64,000 nucleotides of DNA from Gyrodactylus bullatarudis (GCA_012064415.1 SSNU01000328.1:16458-80457), one strand, 5' to 3'. Positions 11,323 through 24,468 are shown, numbered from the stretch's first letter. Translations and numbers: made by a program. The notes: generated by a model not told the origin, from the letters alone.

Positions 11323-14200
11323 ATTATTAGTATAACCGGGCATTTTGAAATTACTAGAATTGATTTCTTGAAACTTATTCCTAGTAGGTATGTTTCCTAG
11401 CTTTTTCTATTAATTTCTTTAAAAAAGGAAAAAAAAATAATACCTTGTTTCTTCTTGAAAAACTGAATTTATTTGTTCTGACACATAAAATCAAAGCCTT
11501 TTGAGTTTCAAGTACCAATATTGAATTGACTGGCGCTATCTATTCGAATTATTATTAATGTTGAGTAGTCTTTTATTTACACTTGGACAACTGTTATTTG
11601 ATTTGAGAGCTGACAGGAAGCTTTTTCCATCTTTATTGAATAATATTCAATGAATATTATTTATTTATATGCCAAATCCTAACACATAAATATAACTATA
11701 CTGAGATATATTTACAATATAATGAAAAAATAGGAGCACTCCAACAAATTTCTTTTCGAGTTTTGAATTACCATAAAGTGATAGAGAAAGAGAGGAAAAA
11801 AGCGTATTGCCACTCACTTGCTAGCTGTAGCAAAATTTCAGAACGTCTTCATCCTCCACTATACAAAAAAACAGAATGAGTACAGAAAAATACTAATTAA
11901 ATTACACCTAAATAGGAGTTTGGGGTGGATAGATTGAGGTCGAGGTTAGTTTTTGTATGTAGGAGAGGAATATCTAAAATTTCCCAGTTTACTTTCCTAG
12001 TCAAACTTTGGATTCGACTCCTACACCCCCCTCAGAAATAATTGAATTCAGTTTTTTCATTTTTTCAAGTTTCCCTTCACTCAAGGAATGAATGTTTGAT
12101 TTGTACAAAATAATTTGATAAGGAAAATTACTGTAATATAATTAGAATAGTATCTGCCACAGGAGATAGGGAGAGACAGACTGATCGAAAATATAGAATA
12201 GAAAATTGCATTAAAAGTCACTCAAGCAGTAAGATCAGTTAAAACTCAACAGTAATAAAATTAATTCATCCCCATCTTTGATTAACCAGAGTGGACATTT
12301 CCAAGTAGGAAGGGTTTTCTTTATTTCCAAAATTGATGCTTCAATAAAAGTTATTTCCTTAAAATCCTTCCATAATTATAATTAGTCCAGGAAATCAAAA
12401 AGTTGACCCCTACTTGAAGGAATAGAAAGTTCATTAGTTTTCAATGATCCAGAAATTCAGGTTTCACCAAATATTAATGTCCATGAGAGTTCAAGAAATC
12501 AGTTTTATATGTTGCTGTAAAGTCTAATCAGAACCGACTCGTCATTCTACTAACTAGCAAGACGAATAGTTAGCATTTTCCAAGAAATAAGGAACCTTAT
12601 GACCAGAAAAGGGAAGAAAATTTTGATGAAGTATAAATGTACGTTTTTTACGTCTTAAGAATAATCTCAAGGAACTGGATTAAATTCTGACGCATTTTGG
12701 CAATGGAAATTGAGAAATTTACTGGTTTGTCTTTAACTCGATTTGCTTTATTATTTTTTGGGAGGTTTTGAGATGTTCTTCGAATTCTTGCTCTTTGTTC
12801 GGCTAAATCATTGACTTGGGTTAAGAATTTTTTGTTTGATGAGATAGTTGGAGCTATTTTTTGAAATTAAGTTCTAGGGAAAATTGGACATCACGTTATT
12901 TTACTTCATCGTGTCATCGATTTCATCCTTTGAGAAATTCGGGGGTAAATTCTCTCTGCCTTTTTCTCTAGGTGTGTATCACACCGATGAGTATACCCGA
13001 GATGGAGAGATTGTTATTGGTACAAAGATTGGTAGAGTCTTCCTGCTTCTTAGAAAGCTCTTGAAATCAAGTGGCCGTAATCTTGAGATTCTATATTAAT
13101 CATAAACTTCCAGCTTTGTAATTTTCGGTTATTTTTTCTGGTTATCTTGTCAGAAATAAATCTCATATGATGAGGTATTCATTAAAAAATTAGGTTGCAT
13201 CATAAAAACTGAGATTTTTCAGATGTGATTAAACCTATCATTCAAAATATTCGCCAGGAATTAGACTATTAAACTTTTATAAAGATGTGTGAAGATTTTA
13301 ACTGATCATCAGTTACTGATGGCTTATATAGTTTTATTCACTTGATATGAACTCTAATTGGTTTTATATTGGTTTTCAGGTTTTATATGATCTAGTATCA
13401 CGAAGTATCATTGAGAATAAATTAGTGTATTTTATTCTGACCTGATAGAAATAGATTGTATCATATTTTTCAAAAGCTATGATCCTTGTTGCGTAGTTTG
13501 ATCATATCCAACGTAAAAGAGTAATCAGAAGAAATTTTCTTACTGCGAACTTGAGCGCTTCAAGAGACATTCAAATGATGGTCTCTTTCGCAAGCTTTCC
13601 CCCAAGAGAATAATCTGTAATTTGAATGCATAAATATCTTTTTGAGAACTCGAGATTGAATGTTTAGAGTGTTATTGATGACTTTACGTGATACTGAGAT
13701 TTATCAGGGCAAACATATATGTTTACCTAGGAATAATTATAATTTCTGCTCACTCTTTCGTCCAGGTAGAAATGTCAGAAATATATTCACTCATTTCATT
13801 ACTCTGTACATTTCTAGTTTTTATTCATTCATTCGTGTTTGAGGTCATTTTCGATAGAATATAGACTGGTTATATGCACAATATGTATCAGGATTATTTG
13901 TAGGTTATCTTGCTTGAGGCACTTCTTTTCGTATAGCAATAAAATACGACAGTCCTTAGAAACATTATGTTGTTAGTTGAATCAGGGAAATTTGAGACTT
14001 TGATATCCTCTCAAGTTGTTTTCAAAATTATTTACATAGAAACAGGAAACAGTATAAAACAGAAAAACGGGACCTATTTGTTCAAAAGCTTGAGTTCAAA
14101 CACGAATTTTTTGTCTAGAATTGATCCGAAATATCAGTGTTTAATCGCTTCCAATCTACGAAAACAATAAAAATTTTGAGGCTTGAAAAAGTGACAATTT
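11323..14200. other. Long AT-rich intergenic region
   Basis: Open frames at 12884-13099 and 13660-13842 have no recognisable motif and no convincing start or splice context. I see nothing firm here. Confidence 0.4.
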
Positions 14201-14600
14201 GGTTCTTTTTCAAAATTCAGAAAATAGCCCAATTTAACCCGTGAGGTCCCAAAAAATTTTTTTTCATGATTCGCATTCAATCTATCCTATGGTTTGTGAA
14301 TACGCCGATTACAAATCTTTAGTCATTTTTTGATCCAAATACAGGTTATCTTTGTAGCTTTAGGAGATAGAGTTCAGGTGATTGCTTATTTGAATTCTAC
14401 AGGTATGATTTTAGGATTTCCAGTAAAACTTTTTAAACAAAAATTAATTTTTTTGGAAAAAATGAACTCTCTTTTAATCAGTATAGCACGAGTTTGACGA
14501 ATGATAGAGCCAAGATCTTTGCGTATTCCAGGAGATTAATAAATTTCCTATCGAATGGGTGGTAAACAAAGTATTTTCTGAGCCTTGAATGAATAATAAT
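14200..14600. repeat. Dispersed repeat, family 1 (copy 1)
   Basis: Segments recur elsewhere in inverted orientation. The stretch near 14270-14325 (ATTCGCATTCAA, CTATCCTATGG) recurs at 29765-29815. The stretch 14365-14570 (AGTTCAGGTGATT, TCTTTGCGTATT, TTTCCTATCGAATG) recurs at 45480-45720. The identity of the element is unknown. Confidence 0.55.
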
Positions 14601-15168
14601 GAGTTGCTGAAAGGACGTGTGATAGAATTATTAACATGGGACTTTAGGGGTTAAACTTTCAAGATAAGATATCAGGATAAAATTTATGATGGAAATAACA
14701 GCTACAGAAGAAAATTCACTTGACTCTGGACCTGATCTCGGCAATTAACAAAAGTGTGGTAAAAGAGTTGAGAAAATTTAATTAATTTAAATGTAAAATA
14801 AAATTCTAATTTTTATCATGAAACAGTTATTCGGCCCAATTCGCAACATATCGTACCACACTTTTGTTTATTCACGAGATCTGGTCCATGATTTTGTGAA
14901 AGGACTTTAATCTGTTCTAGCAGCTATCCATCTTGAATTTTATCTTGATAAAGACAATAAGAATATGCAACTTTTGGTATCAATGGAAATTTTTGGAGTC
15001 ATGGAAAAATATTTTCTTTGGGGTCATTTTTTGAATTAACATTTAATTTTTTCTTACGTGCAATTTATAGTTTCTTAAAAAAAAATTAATTAACGGACAT
15101 TGCAGCTCCTTGTAAAACTGAATATAAAAATATTTTATTCATAATTCACAAGTATAAAAATTCATATT

Positions 15169-18100
15169 CTAGATAATTTTCTCTTGGTCGTTGTCATGCT
15201 GGTTATCAAATCGAATATCAAGGGACAACAAGTCCTCTTCATCTGGTTCTGTGCATACATCCTGGTTACTGACGATGAGAGCTTCATTGTTAACTTTCCT
15301 TGCCCACTCAAGGTTGACCATTTCATTGTTACTCTTGTCTGTTGTTTCTGTCTTTTTGAGTTGAGAGGAGTCTAGAATTAGTTCATCGTTTTTCTTTCGA
15401 TCGACAACTTTACAAATGGAACAGGTAAAGTCTGCACTCAAAAGATTGATGAAAATCCTGGGGAAAATTACGAAGCCGAGGAATGTTGAAATTAGGAAGA
15501 ACACCTGAAAGGCGTAGATGGGTGTTTTTGAGCTATTTTTTAGAATGTAAAATGTCCTAGGGAAACTTTCGAATCCCTCCAACTCCATTCCTGGAAAAAA
15601 AGAACGATTAGATTTTTATAAATCTCTTATGCAGATGACATAAAAATACTCTTCCCAGCCAAAAGGGATATTGAATTCATACGAAATGAAATCAATCACC
15701 TCAGTACTGCCTTAGATCAAATTGGGCTTTCGCTCAATCATAGCAAGACTAAAATCATGAACTTATATCAAAAAATATCACTGAAACCAGACTTTCTCAA
15801 GAGGATTCACGGTAAATCTCACTACCCTTTATCCTCGCAGGCACAGATTCCAAGCTAACCTCGATACATTTAAAAACCAGAATATCAAACAGATTGTATC
15901 CTTTATATTTAATTTTGTACCAGATAACCATTATTATTATTTCACAAACATTTTTAAATAAAAATCTTATATATGACTAGAATATTTTAAACCAATGATT
16001 GAAAACTAACAAAAAATCATCCTAATCAAACTCTCAAATTGAGATTCTCAATTATGAACTGAAGAAAAATTTTATTTCAATCCAGATCATAGTTTTACCA
16101 TTAGATAAAAATTAATTTTGACATTCTTTTAACTACAGGATGGAAATTTTGCTAATTTCAAAGTAAGAATTTGTTTAAAAGTTGCTTTTAAGGATCACGA
16201 TTAGACAGAGAAATCAAATATACTCAATGAGATTTGAGGAATCGCCTCATTATCGTGTAAAATTTGAACATCAATATCTTGATGATTTTTACATGGTAAA
16301 ATTTTGTTGGGACAAGATCACGCATAAATTGTGGGTGTATTGATTGTTTTTTCTTTTCTTATGATGATCGTAAAATACAACTTTTGAGTTCAAAAAATGC
16401 CCATAATTTCTTCAAAAATTAATATGATGAAAATCAGAAGAAAGTATACACAATGAAGAAAATAAAAGATCAACGTTTATCAAGACAAAAGGTGAGAATT
16501 AAGTTTTCAAAGATTTATTGTGAGAAGCATCAGTCTATAAAAGGTAGTACAGAACTAAAAGGATTCAAATTTTAGTCAATCACCACGTATAGTGGAATGA
16601 GAAATCGTCAAAAGATTTTCATGTAAAGCGGTTTGATGTAAGCATTGCTTCGGTCTATAATTTAAATTTAAGCCCCCACACATTAGAGATGTAACGATTT
16701 TTGACCTTTTTTTAAATCAAATTTTTCCGTGAAATTTTCACATACTTTATAACTTTGATAACAATGATGTGTGAGATCTAAAATAACTGAAAATTTGTCT
16801 GCAATCCCATGCATTGTCATGCATTGCCCATTTTCCCTAAATTTTCTTGTAGGCATAGTGAAATAACAGAATTGAACAGAAATGATCCTAACATGATTCT
16901 ATTACTATTTTCATTGAAGCCTTATCAGCAAAAAAGATATTCGAAATTTTAGTGAGAACGAAGTAAAAATTCATTGAAAATTTAGCGGCACTTTAAAAAA
17001 AGTTTGATCTTCAAGTGATAAACTTGAATATTATCACAGACAAGTATTTTGATACTTGATCTTATATAAAATAATGTTTAGAATTCATAGTATTTTCATT
17101 TGAGTAGGTTTTTAAAATAGGTTGAAAAATTTGTTACATCTCTACCACTTATACCCATGTAAAGTTTTGCATTGAGACGTACGAATTTTTATGATAATTA
17201 TTCACTATAATTTACACTGTAAATAAATTGCCTCATCAGGCTTATTTTACATATTGACTGTTTTGTATCGGGGCTACTAGCTCAGGCTTGGCTACAGGAG
17301 TTTCAATACAGTCAAAGAATTCAACATCAGACATAATTCAAACAGGACATACAAGCATGTATTTCAGGATCAAATATCAAAAAAACTGTTCAATAATTAT
17401 CGGTCTATAATAACAAAATAATTATAACATAAAATAGTGTTTTAAATTAATCTTTTGACATATTCAAATCATTGACAACATAAAAATCTGTAGGTCTCAA
17501 AGTAAAACTTTACACTGGTATGTGTAAGGGCCTAAATTTGTATTATGGACCTAAGCAATCCAATGCATACAACAAACCATTTCACTATGCATGAAAATCT
17601 CTTGACGATTTTTCATTCCACTATACGGGAAGACACTTTGCTGATTAACTCTATAAAAATTTGGTTTTTAAACTACTACAACTGAATTTATAATCGACCA
17701 GGAAAAAAAATGATTATACAATCAGCTCACCTTCGCTAACTTCTATATAATCATCACAACTCTCGTGGTCATTGATAAATTGCCATTTTTGACTGAAAAT
17801 TTCATCTTGAACACTTTGATCACTAGCGAAGCAGGTTTTCTTCATTTGTACACGAATTAGAATGTACTTTGTTAATGAAAGGATCTCTGGTGACTTGTCA
17901 ATAACATCAAAATTATCGCAATACTGAAAAGTAGACATGGCTGTAAAGGAAATAATTCTATTGAGGTAATAATTCCCCTGTAGCTCCTTTTCCTTGTCAA
18001 TTCGAGTCTTTTCCATTTCTTTGCCTTTAACCTGTTCAGGTATTTGATTCATTTCAATAGTTGTGGGCTTATTATTATCGGCAGAGTCATCATTGCGCCG

Positions 18101-18529
18101 GAAAAGATGATGCTTTTTGCTCATTTTGACATAATGATAACCAAGGAGTTGCCACCAAAAGACTGGTTTAGTATCCTTCATCTTGTCAAGTTTTTCGTGA
18201 AAATCCTTACTCGAGTGCATATGAAATATTTCGGCTCGCATTCGACTATTCCACGTCTCAAGAAGGTAAACAAAATAAACCATGATAGTTAGTAAAACCA
18301 TGATGGATTTGTAGACACTGTTGCAAATCAAATCATTACGATAAAGTTCATTGAGAATATTGAACTTTTGAAAAATTGGACAAATATTGACCAAAACGAT
18401 GCAAGTGTAGAATAGAAGACTGAGCAGGAAACATTTCCAATCATTTTTAAGTACACTGAGAATACCTGAGCGGAGGGAACGTTTAGGTCTGATCTGCAGA
18501 GATGAATGCTCAATCAATTTTACAAACAT
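15169..18529 (-). CDS. TMEM151-like multi-pass membrane protein
   Basis: Two exons, 17731-18529 and 15169-15590, are joined by a consensus GTGAGC...CCAG intron of 2140 bp. They give 407 codons with stop, in frame. The start is an ATG at 18527-18529. Domain order follows TMEM151: a juxtamembrane DWKCFLLSLLFYTCIVLVN (first membrane helix, about residues 31-52), a second helix ending FVYLLETWNS, a PVFWWQLLGYHYV stretch like the family's 'CWW..GCYHYVR', and, across the splice, IEVSEGMELEG followed by a last hydrophobic pair (VFFLISTFLGFVIFPRIF). The splice falls inside the SEGM motif, which supports the model. The acidic C-terminal tail is not recognisable. TMEM151 proteins have no known biochemical function. 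The intron carries an antisense LINE fragment. Confidence 0.8.
15622..15858 (+). pseudogene. LINE reverse transcriptase fragment (YADD box)
   Basis: A 79-codon frame reads ISYADDIKILFPAKRD and then IGLSLNHSKTKIMNLY. This is the catalytic YADD box and the following motif of a non-LTR reverse transcriptase. It is truncated on both sides and lies antisense inside the TMEM151-like intron. It resembles the 6034-6402 fragment in the shared 'LSLNHxKTK' motif. Confidence 0.75.
15859..17730. other. Remainder of the TMEM151-like intron
   Basis: AT-rich intron sequence. The stretch 16185-16275 (GGATCACGATTAGAC, AATCAAATATACT) recurs at 62475-62565, so part of it is a dispersed repeat. Confidence 0.45.
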
Positions 18530-18932
18530 TATTTCTAAAAGTTTGATTATTCTCGAATAAAATCATGCATTTTCATAGTTTTCTGCAGATCAATGTGTGA
18601 TTTTATTCGGAACATAAGAAAATTGAAAGAAAATAATATATATAATGCGAACATACCATAATAATGAGAAAATAAATAAGAAAAGGGATGGACGTAATTA
18701 TAAAGCATTTGGCTACATTAAATTTGAATCAGGCAATTTTGTCATCCAATGGGAAAGAATCCTTACATAATTTTTAAAACGTTTTATATTTATAAAATTT
18801 GACATTCGACCAGTTGGATGTATTTTTAAATTCTAAAATATTATTTCCAATATTTTATCCTATACTTTGATATTAAAATTTCTTTTAATCTTATAATTTA
18901 CATCATTTATTCTTGGCACATATAAGAATAAT
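18530..18932. promoter_or_regulatory. Divergent intergenic spacer
   Basis: 403 bp separate the start of the TMEM151-like gene (minus) from the start of the Ac45-like gene (plus). Promoters of both genes should lie here by position. No specific element was recognised. Confidence 0.35.
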
Positions 18933-19646
18933 ATGTTTGAAGATAGTAAGATTATGAACTCGTTTTCAGTGTTGTGCATCTTTGTGTTCATTCAGTGTTT
19001 CGATTCAGTCACATTTATTCATGAACCATATCTATTCTTTAATGCAAACATCTCGCTTCTTAAAAGTGATTCAACGTTATTTTTTTTGAAAGAATCAACC
19101 TCAACCTTAACTCATCCTTCTTCAAATCACCTTAACTTGAACATGGTCTTTAATGAATTTTATTACAATTTCAACATGAACCTATCTTTTATTAAAGACA
19201 AAGACAAATATTTTATTCGAGATTTGTCTATGAGTTTTAAAGATGAAGAAGGCAGAAGTTTGTCGAAAATTGCATCATTCTTTAGTTCATCGAATTCCTG
19301 ATTACAAAGAAGAAAAGTTTATGGTTTTTGAAAATCATGGATTTCGTTGTAAGTCAGAGTTCCGACTACCGATTGTGAACTCAACAGAATATGAGATAAA
19401 AATCTCTCGTCTCAAATTTGCTGCTTTCAACATTTCCTTAGACTCTGAAGATGGTATGTGCTTTATCATTATATTACTTATTTAGTGATTTTCGATCGTT
19501 GTCCACGAGATATAAAACTCTCATTCAATGCACCTCTCCTGGTCGGACTAATGATTTTGTTTTTTACAATTTCCTATTCCATATTTTTATACATTGTTCA
19601 TATCCGAAAGAAGAAAATAATTGCAAAATTGAAGAAAAATTATTAA
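18933..19646 (+). CDS. Type I membrane glycoprotein resembling V-ATPase accessory subunit Ac45
   Basis: Proposed exons are 18933-19257, 19286-19453 and 19486-19646, giving 217 residues. The second intron (32 bp, GTATGTG...TTTAG) is the only way to join DSED to VIFDRCPRDIKLSF in frame. The first is 28 bp (GTTTGT donor); a 52-bp alternative with donor at 19234 also stays in frame. A second ATG at 18954 starts a signal-like MNSFSVLCIFVFIQCFDSV. The lumenal part has several N-glycosylation sequons and GFRCKSEF. A membrane helix follows (LLVGLMILFFTISYSIFLYI) with a short basic tail. The pattern 'F-x-C ... IKISRLKFAAFNIS ... C ... membrane helix' resembles the C-terminal domain of Ac45/ATP6AP1, which guides the proton pump. 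It is divergent, and a LAMP relative is the main alternative. Confidence 0.5.
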
Positions 19647-19803
19647 TCCACTTCTTATGTTAATTTATTCTTTAAATCCAGTTCTCTAAAATACAGAAAT
19701 CAGTTAATTTTCATAATCTCTTCTTGTTGTGAATATTCATTGATGTTATCATTTTAATTTTGCATTTTTGAATTTATTCCTTAATAAAGTCGGAGTATTC
19801 ATT

Positions 19804-22800
19804 ATGCTGATGATGATTTGCATCAGGTCTGGCATCGATGATTCCCCTATTGTCGCAGGTATTCCATCAAAGAGTATAGTTCCAACATGCTGGAAGCACA
19901 TGAATAAAAAGGATCCAGGAATAATCCAAAATTTCCAGGAGAATCTTAATGAACAGGTTAAGAACCACAATATCACAAAGGAAGAAAAGATATCAAAAGA
20001 GAATTTCGCCAAGCTTACAGGGTACTACGAGGTTAAGCCTCCAAAGCGTTATCGCATCTTCGGTATTTGTGACTGGCTGGTTAATAAGACAACTCAAGCC
20101 TGTTTTATACTTGAAATGAGAGGCCACTTTCACATCTATTACAAAAACAATGAAAATGAGGTAATTTTTCAAAGAAATAATTATGATTTGAGAACAAAAT
20201 TCTAATCAAGGTACCAAGAGTTTAAGAATTGATTTTTCCTAATATTAACCCATTATTAATTTTCTTTCTTTAAGCTTCAAGTGAAAACTATTGAGCATAT
20301 TTTTTTAAGTTAAGGATATTTGAAATTCTCTTTAATTTCCGATCATTAATCAGTGATTAAATTGTTAAACATATCAATCTATCTACTTTTGAGTATTTTA
20401 TCTTCACACATGTCATTTTATGTTTTACCTCTGAAATAAACCAGACCTTTGTATGCCTAGACTCAAATTTGAAATTGAGTTTTTGAAGATCCTCAAATAT
20501 TGATGGATCTAATTAGTAGTAAAATTTATAATTTTGAACCAAGTAGTTCTTCAGAGAGCTGTTCGGCATAGATTGACGTTGTTCGCTTGCTACCTGACTA
20601 TGTTGTCTTCTGGCTTGTATTTGTCTATCTGTAGAAAAAGGTGTAGTATTTCTTGAAAAGCAAGGATCATAGAAATTAAAGTGATAGTAATCAGAATTAT
20701 TAGAGTAATAACTCTGATACATATAATTCATCACTTGAAAGAAAATTAAGATTAGGATATTAAAATTCAATAGTAAAAATCAGTTATCATTTCTTATCAG
20801 GATCCTGGACAATAATAACTTTAGGTCTTTGAAAATTTCAACAGAAATCTTCACATCAAAATTTTGAACCAATACCCTTGATTTTTTTAGAATCTGTTTT
20901 TTTAAGGATGATTACAAAAAGTAGAAGCTTCTAGATGAATGGCACTAATTTCAAATGAACTAGAATACTCTTTCATGAGTGAAATTATAAACTGTTTTGA
21001 TTAATTTTCCGAAAAAGTTAATAGGAATTATACTGCACAGACCTAGTTTTTGATGATCTACCTTCTACTTTTTGAAAATTTCATCTAGAAGCTTCGACTC
21101 TTTGTAAATATCCCTTTTTTAATTAAAATGAAAAACTAACAGAGAACTCTTTCAGTCCTTAAACATTTTCTTAGTTCAGAAACATGGACTTCATGTAAAT
21201 TAATTTATGAATCAGAAAGTGATAAGTAATAATATCAGTGATATTATATCACCAAGAACTCAGTGATGAAGTATTTTTCGAAATGGTTTATAATAGAAAA
21301 AATATTTCAGATCCTAAGTTTTAAACCTCAATTTTTCACTCTTAAAAACTCGAGTTGAACAAAAAATGAATTTCTTGTGATATATCCCGCTCCATTTCTT
21401 CAGACTGGAGGGGCCATTGAGTTTTGCAACCAAATGGCGAAAAATATGACGATCGTAGAAATCGACTTTTGATCGATCAATATTTTGGGTTAAAATCCTT
21501 TTCATTTCAAGTTAATTTTCATATTGCATGTATAAGGAGAATAGGAAAATAACACATCATTATTTAGTTTTTGATGAAGAAATTATTAATTATAATCTTT
21601 ATATGGACTAACTTGTATTATTCCTGGCACTTGAACAATAAAACGGTCTGAATTGTCATTAGCTTGTTCATAAAACAGTGAAAAATAGAAAAAGTTTTTT
21701 GGAACAGATCAATGATTCAAAATAACATTTGAGGGGATAAAGAAAGATGCATCTAATTAATCTTCATTGAAATGCACAAATATCAAAATTTACTATTGAG
21801 GTTTTTAAAATCTTTGTAGAGCAGACAATTTGAAGCATTTGGAACATTCTTTCACAGGATTTACGCCATTAAGATCAGATTAAAGGGTATGTTCTTGATA
21901 AATTTTAGTGATCAAGCTCTAGATTGATTCAGATCATCCTTATTTGCGTCCTTTATTTTCGTCATTTTATAACTTGATATATGAAGATGAATTTTATTTT
22001 GGATCTCACAATAAGCTGAGCTTATAAGATGTTAAAATAAAATTTCCGAAAAATAAAATCAATCTGCTATATTTTGAATTTCGAAAGAGAGCTAAATTTC
22101 TACCTACCTAGAGCTGGCGATTACTATTTTTGCTTGATTTCGAAGTTTACTTGGGGACAAACTATGAACGAATACTTCGATTTTGGCCTTTGAAATCCCG
22201 ATAATTTTTTTTGAAAAGGACTAATAAAAATGTGACTAAATTCGAAAAATAATTTTTTTCAGATTCTATCTTCCAGATAGAGTTTAAAAAAAGATTTTTT
22301 CTCTCTTGTAGATGAATTGTAATGTGGAAGTTCTCAAACTATCCGATGGCATCTATACATTCAAAAAGGTCCCAGAATACGATTCAAAGAATACAACTGT
22401 AGACTACTACTACGAGACAGAAATCGGTCTTGATATAACAACTTGCAATAACATCACCTGTCATGTTACCCTGGTACTGGAGGGTATCAGTACTACAGAG
22501 CCAACATTTTATGCAAATTATATCAATGAAACAAACTTTGAATATTTCAAAGAGAATAAATTTAAATTTGATAATTTCACTCTGGAGAGTAGAGACACAG
22601 TGAATAATGTCAAGAATTTTTCTTCAAACAGTCATTTCAATAGTACGAGTGATAAATCGGAGAAATTTTGGCTATTAGAATTTCAATGGGAACGTAAACC
22701 TGAGTCATATGAGAATAATGAGGAAAATTTTAGTTCAGTAGGTGCTCCACAAAATATCCTCTCTGGTATTTATACACTCAATGGTGTCAGGCTAAAGTAT

Positions 22801-23774
22801 AAATTCAATGAAAATTTTTCTCAAGTTAGACAGTCTGAAAGTGAGTCCATAAAAGTTTTTATTTTATTATATAATTACTTTGAAGTAGATTCACAAAACC
22901 TATCTTTTATTAAGAAATAAATTCTATTTAATTAATAGAAAATGTTGACATAACTCTGGTATCATGGGAACAACACCGTTTTCGAGCTAGAGCTGGCGAT
23001 TACTATTTTTGCCATGCTGAACAACATATTGTATTTTTTGAGAGCAATAATACACGTAAAAATCCATATCTCTACGATGAAGATGACATTAATTCAATAG
23101 AAAAGGAAGCTTTGAAATATCGTGAAGCCCCAAGGGTTATCCTTTCCCTCTTTGACTTGCATTTCCAGTTATTCGGTGAAAACAATGCCAGGTATTTCGA
23201 AGGTCCTCGTGAGTAATATGCTCAAATGTATTAGATGTGGATAATTTAAAAATAGTTCAAAAATTTAAGGCTTTTAGAAGAGTTATTTTAAGAAGATCAA
23301 TTAAAGCCATGAGAAATGATTCAGCCTTTTTAATTGTCTATAATCATTTTTAACTACGTTATCACTGCAAGCCTGAATATCTTGGTCATGAGGTTCCTAT
23401 TTTTCATGATGTATCATTCGTAATAGTAATTTGACCTATAAATTTTCTTAGTGTAGCCATGGGATCAAACGGGTTATAACCTAATTACTTGTTATTGATA
23501 ATAAAGATTTTGTATTTACTTTTCAGATACATCTTGTCTAGGTGATATGGACACCGATCATACCCTAACTATGATCATTGTGGGAATTGTATCAGCTCTG
23601 ATTTCAGTCATAATTCTCATTCAAAGGGTCACTGAATGTACTGAAAATAATAAGAAATCTGTTAGATATAACCAAGAGTATCTTGTTGCTTTGTACAATG
23701 CAAGTATGGAACCGAAAATATTCTCCTCAAGAATGATGGCAGATGTTATCAACAAATCAGATGAAATTATGTAA
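19804..23774 (+). CDS. LAMP-like lysosomal membrane glycoprotein
   Basis: Exons are about 19804-20160, 22312-22840, 22939-23208 and 23527-23774. Donors are GTAATT, GTGAGT and GTGAGT. All junctions keep the frame (phases 0, 1, 1). Introns are 2151, 98 and 318 bp. The lumenal part is rich in N-x-S/T sequons. TTQACFILEMRGHFHIYY resembles the 'ACLLA.MGLQ' region of LAMP domains. Later, RARAGDYYFCHAEQ and FDLHFQLFGENN resemble the paired-cysteine and 'LQVQAF' segments, followed by C, an acidic DMDTDH and the membrane helix LTMIIVGIVSALISVIILI. The cytoplasmic tail is about 50 residues, longer than usual for LAMPs, and I see no clear C-terminal tyrosine sorting motif. The start is uncertain: the frame is open upstream to 19768 and a further 5' exon may supply the signal peptide. 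Confidence 0.6.
20161..22311. other. First intron of the LAMP-like gene
   Basis: 2151 bp, AT-rich. It holds a 26-bp exact copy of exon 3 sequence at 22108-22133 and one copy of a dispersed repeat at about 21320-21500. A minus-strand frame at 20513-20770 begins with a hydrophobic run and could encode a small secreted peptide of 85 residues, but nothing else supports it. Confidence 0.5.
21320..21500. repeat. Dispersed repeat, family 2 (copy 1)
   Basis: This shares ordered words with 43405-43600, including GGCCATTGAGTTTT/GGCCATCGAGTTTC and TTTCTTC near a TATAT box, plus AAATCGA after them, in the same orientation. It is diverged and its type is unknown. Confidence 0.4.
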
Positions 23775-24468
23775 ATTTTATTAATTTGTAATTCTGTAAT
23801 ATGTAGAAAGTAACTCAAATATATAATTATGCTCATCCATATTTTTCTTGAATTGCAAAAAATTGTAAAAAAACGAAACTCAACACTGTGATTAATTAAT
23901 TAAATTACGAATAAAGTTATATAAAATCTCCAGCTTAAAATTTTTTGGACCGATTAAATGCTGGTCTTGAATATCTGCATTTATCTGCTGTAAATATTTG
24001 AAATCATTGAAATTTTTGAGCTCAACAGCTGAAAATTTCAGCCGCTGAAATAGTGGAAATTTGGGGCATTTCAAAATTCAAAAACGGTATAATTTTGGTC
24101 AGATTAAATTTTTTTTAATTTCCACAACTTACTGGCTCATTTTGTTATGGAATTCGAAAAATAAAATTTTTCCTGAGAAAAATATTGGGTTTATTGTAAA
24201 AAAACCTCATCTTCATATCAATTAGGTTTATATAGACAAACTTAGACCTCAAGTGACACATGTCAAATCAAAACAGTTATCACAACCCTTCATGGAATCC
24301 CTGCTAAGTTATCAGTGATAACTTCATCATGGGTCAAATGAATTTTCCTAAAAATGATTGAAAATGAATATCAAATTCAATCTCAGAATATTGGGCGTTT
24401 ATATTGACCAATAAAATTGCTTTTCCTTCTACAAAAGTAAACTAATTCTCAAATCTACCATAATAAAG
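23775..24468. other. Spacer with a dispersed repeat
   Basis: The stretch about 24060-24165 (AATTTTGGTCAGATT, TTTCCACAACTTA) recurs in direct orientation at about 55890-55985. No gene is seen. The end of the spacer should include the promoter of the NPF-like gene. Confidence 0.45.

Noticed and set aside
12884..13099. 71-codon plus-strand frame starting MDITLFYFIVSSISSF
   Set aside because: No motif, no splice partners found, and the length is within chance for this AT-rich sequence.
20513..20770. 85-residue minus-strand frame with a hydrophobic start in the LAMP-like intron
   Set aside because: A signal-like start alone is weak. There is no cleavage motif, repeat peptide or known family, so it is mentioned only within the intron entry.
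23621..23836. Minus-strand frame of 71 codons
   Set aside because: Antisense shadow of the last LAMP-like exon.
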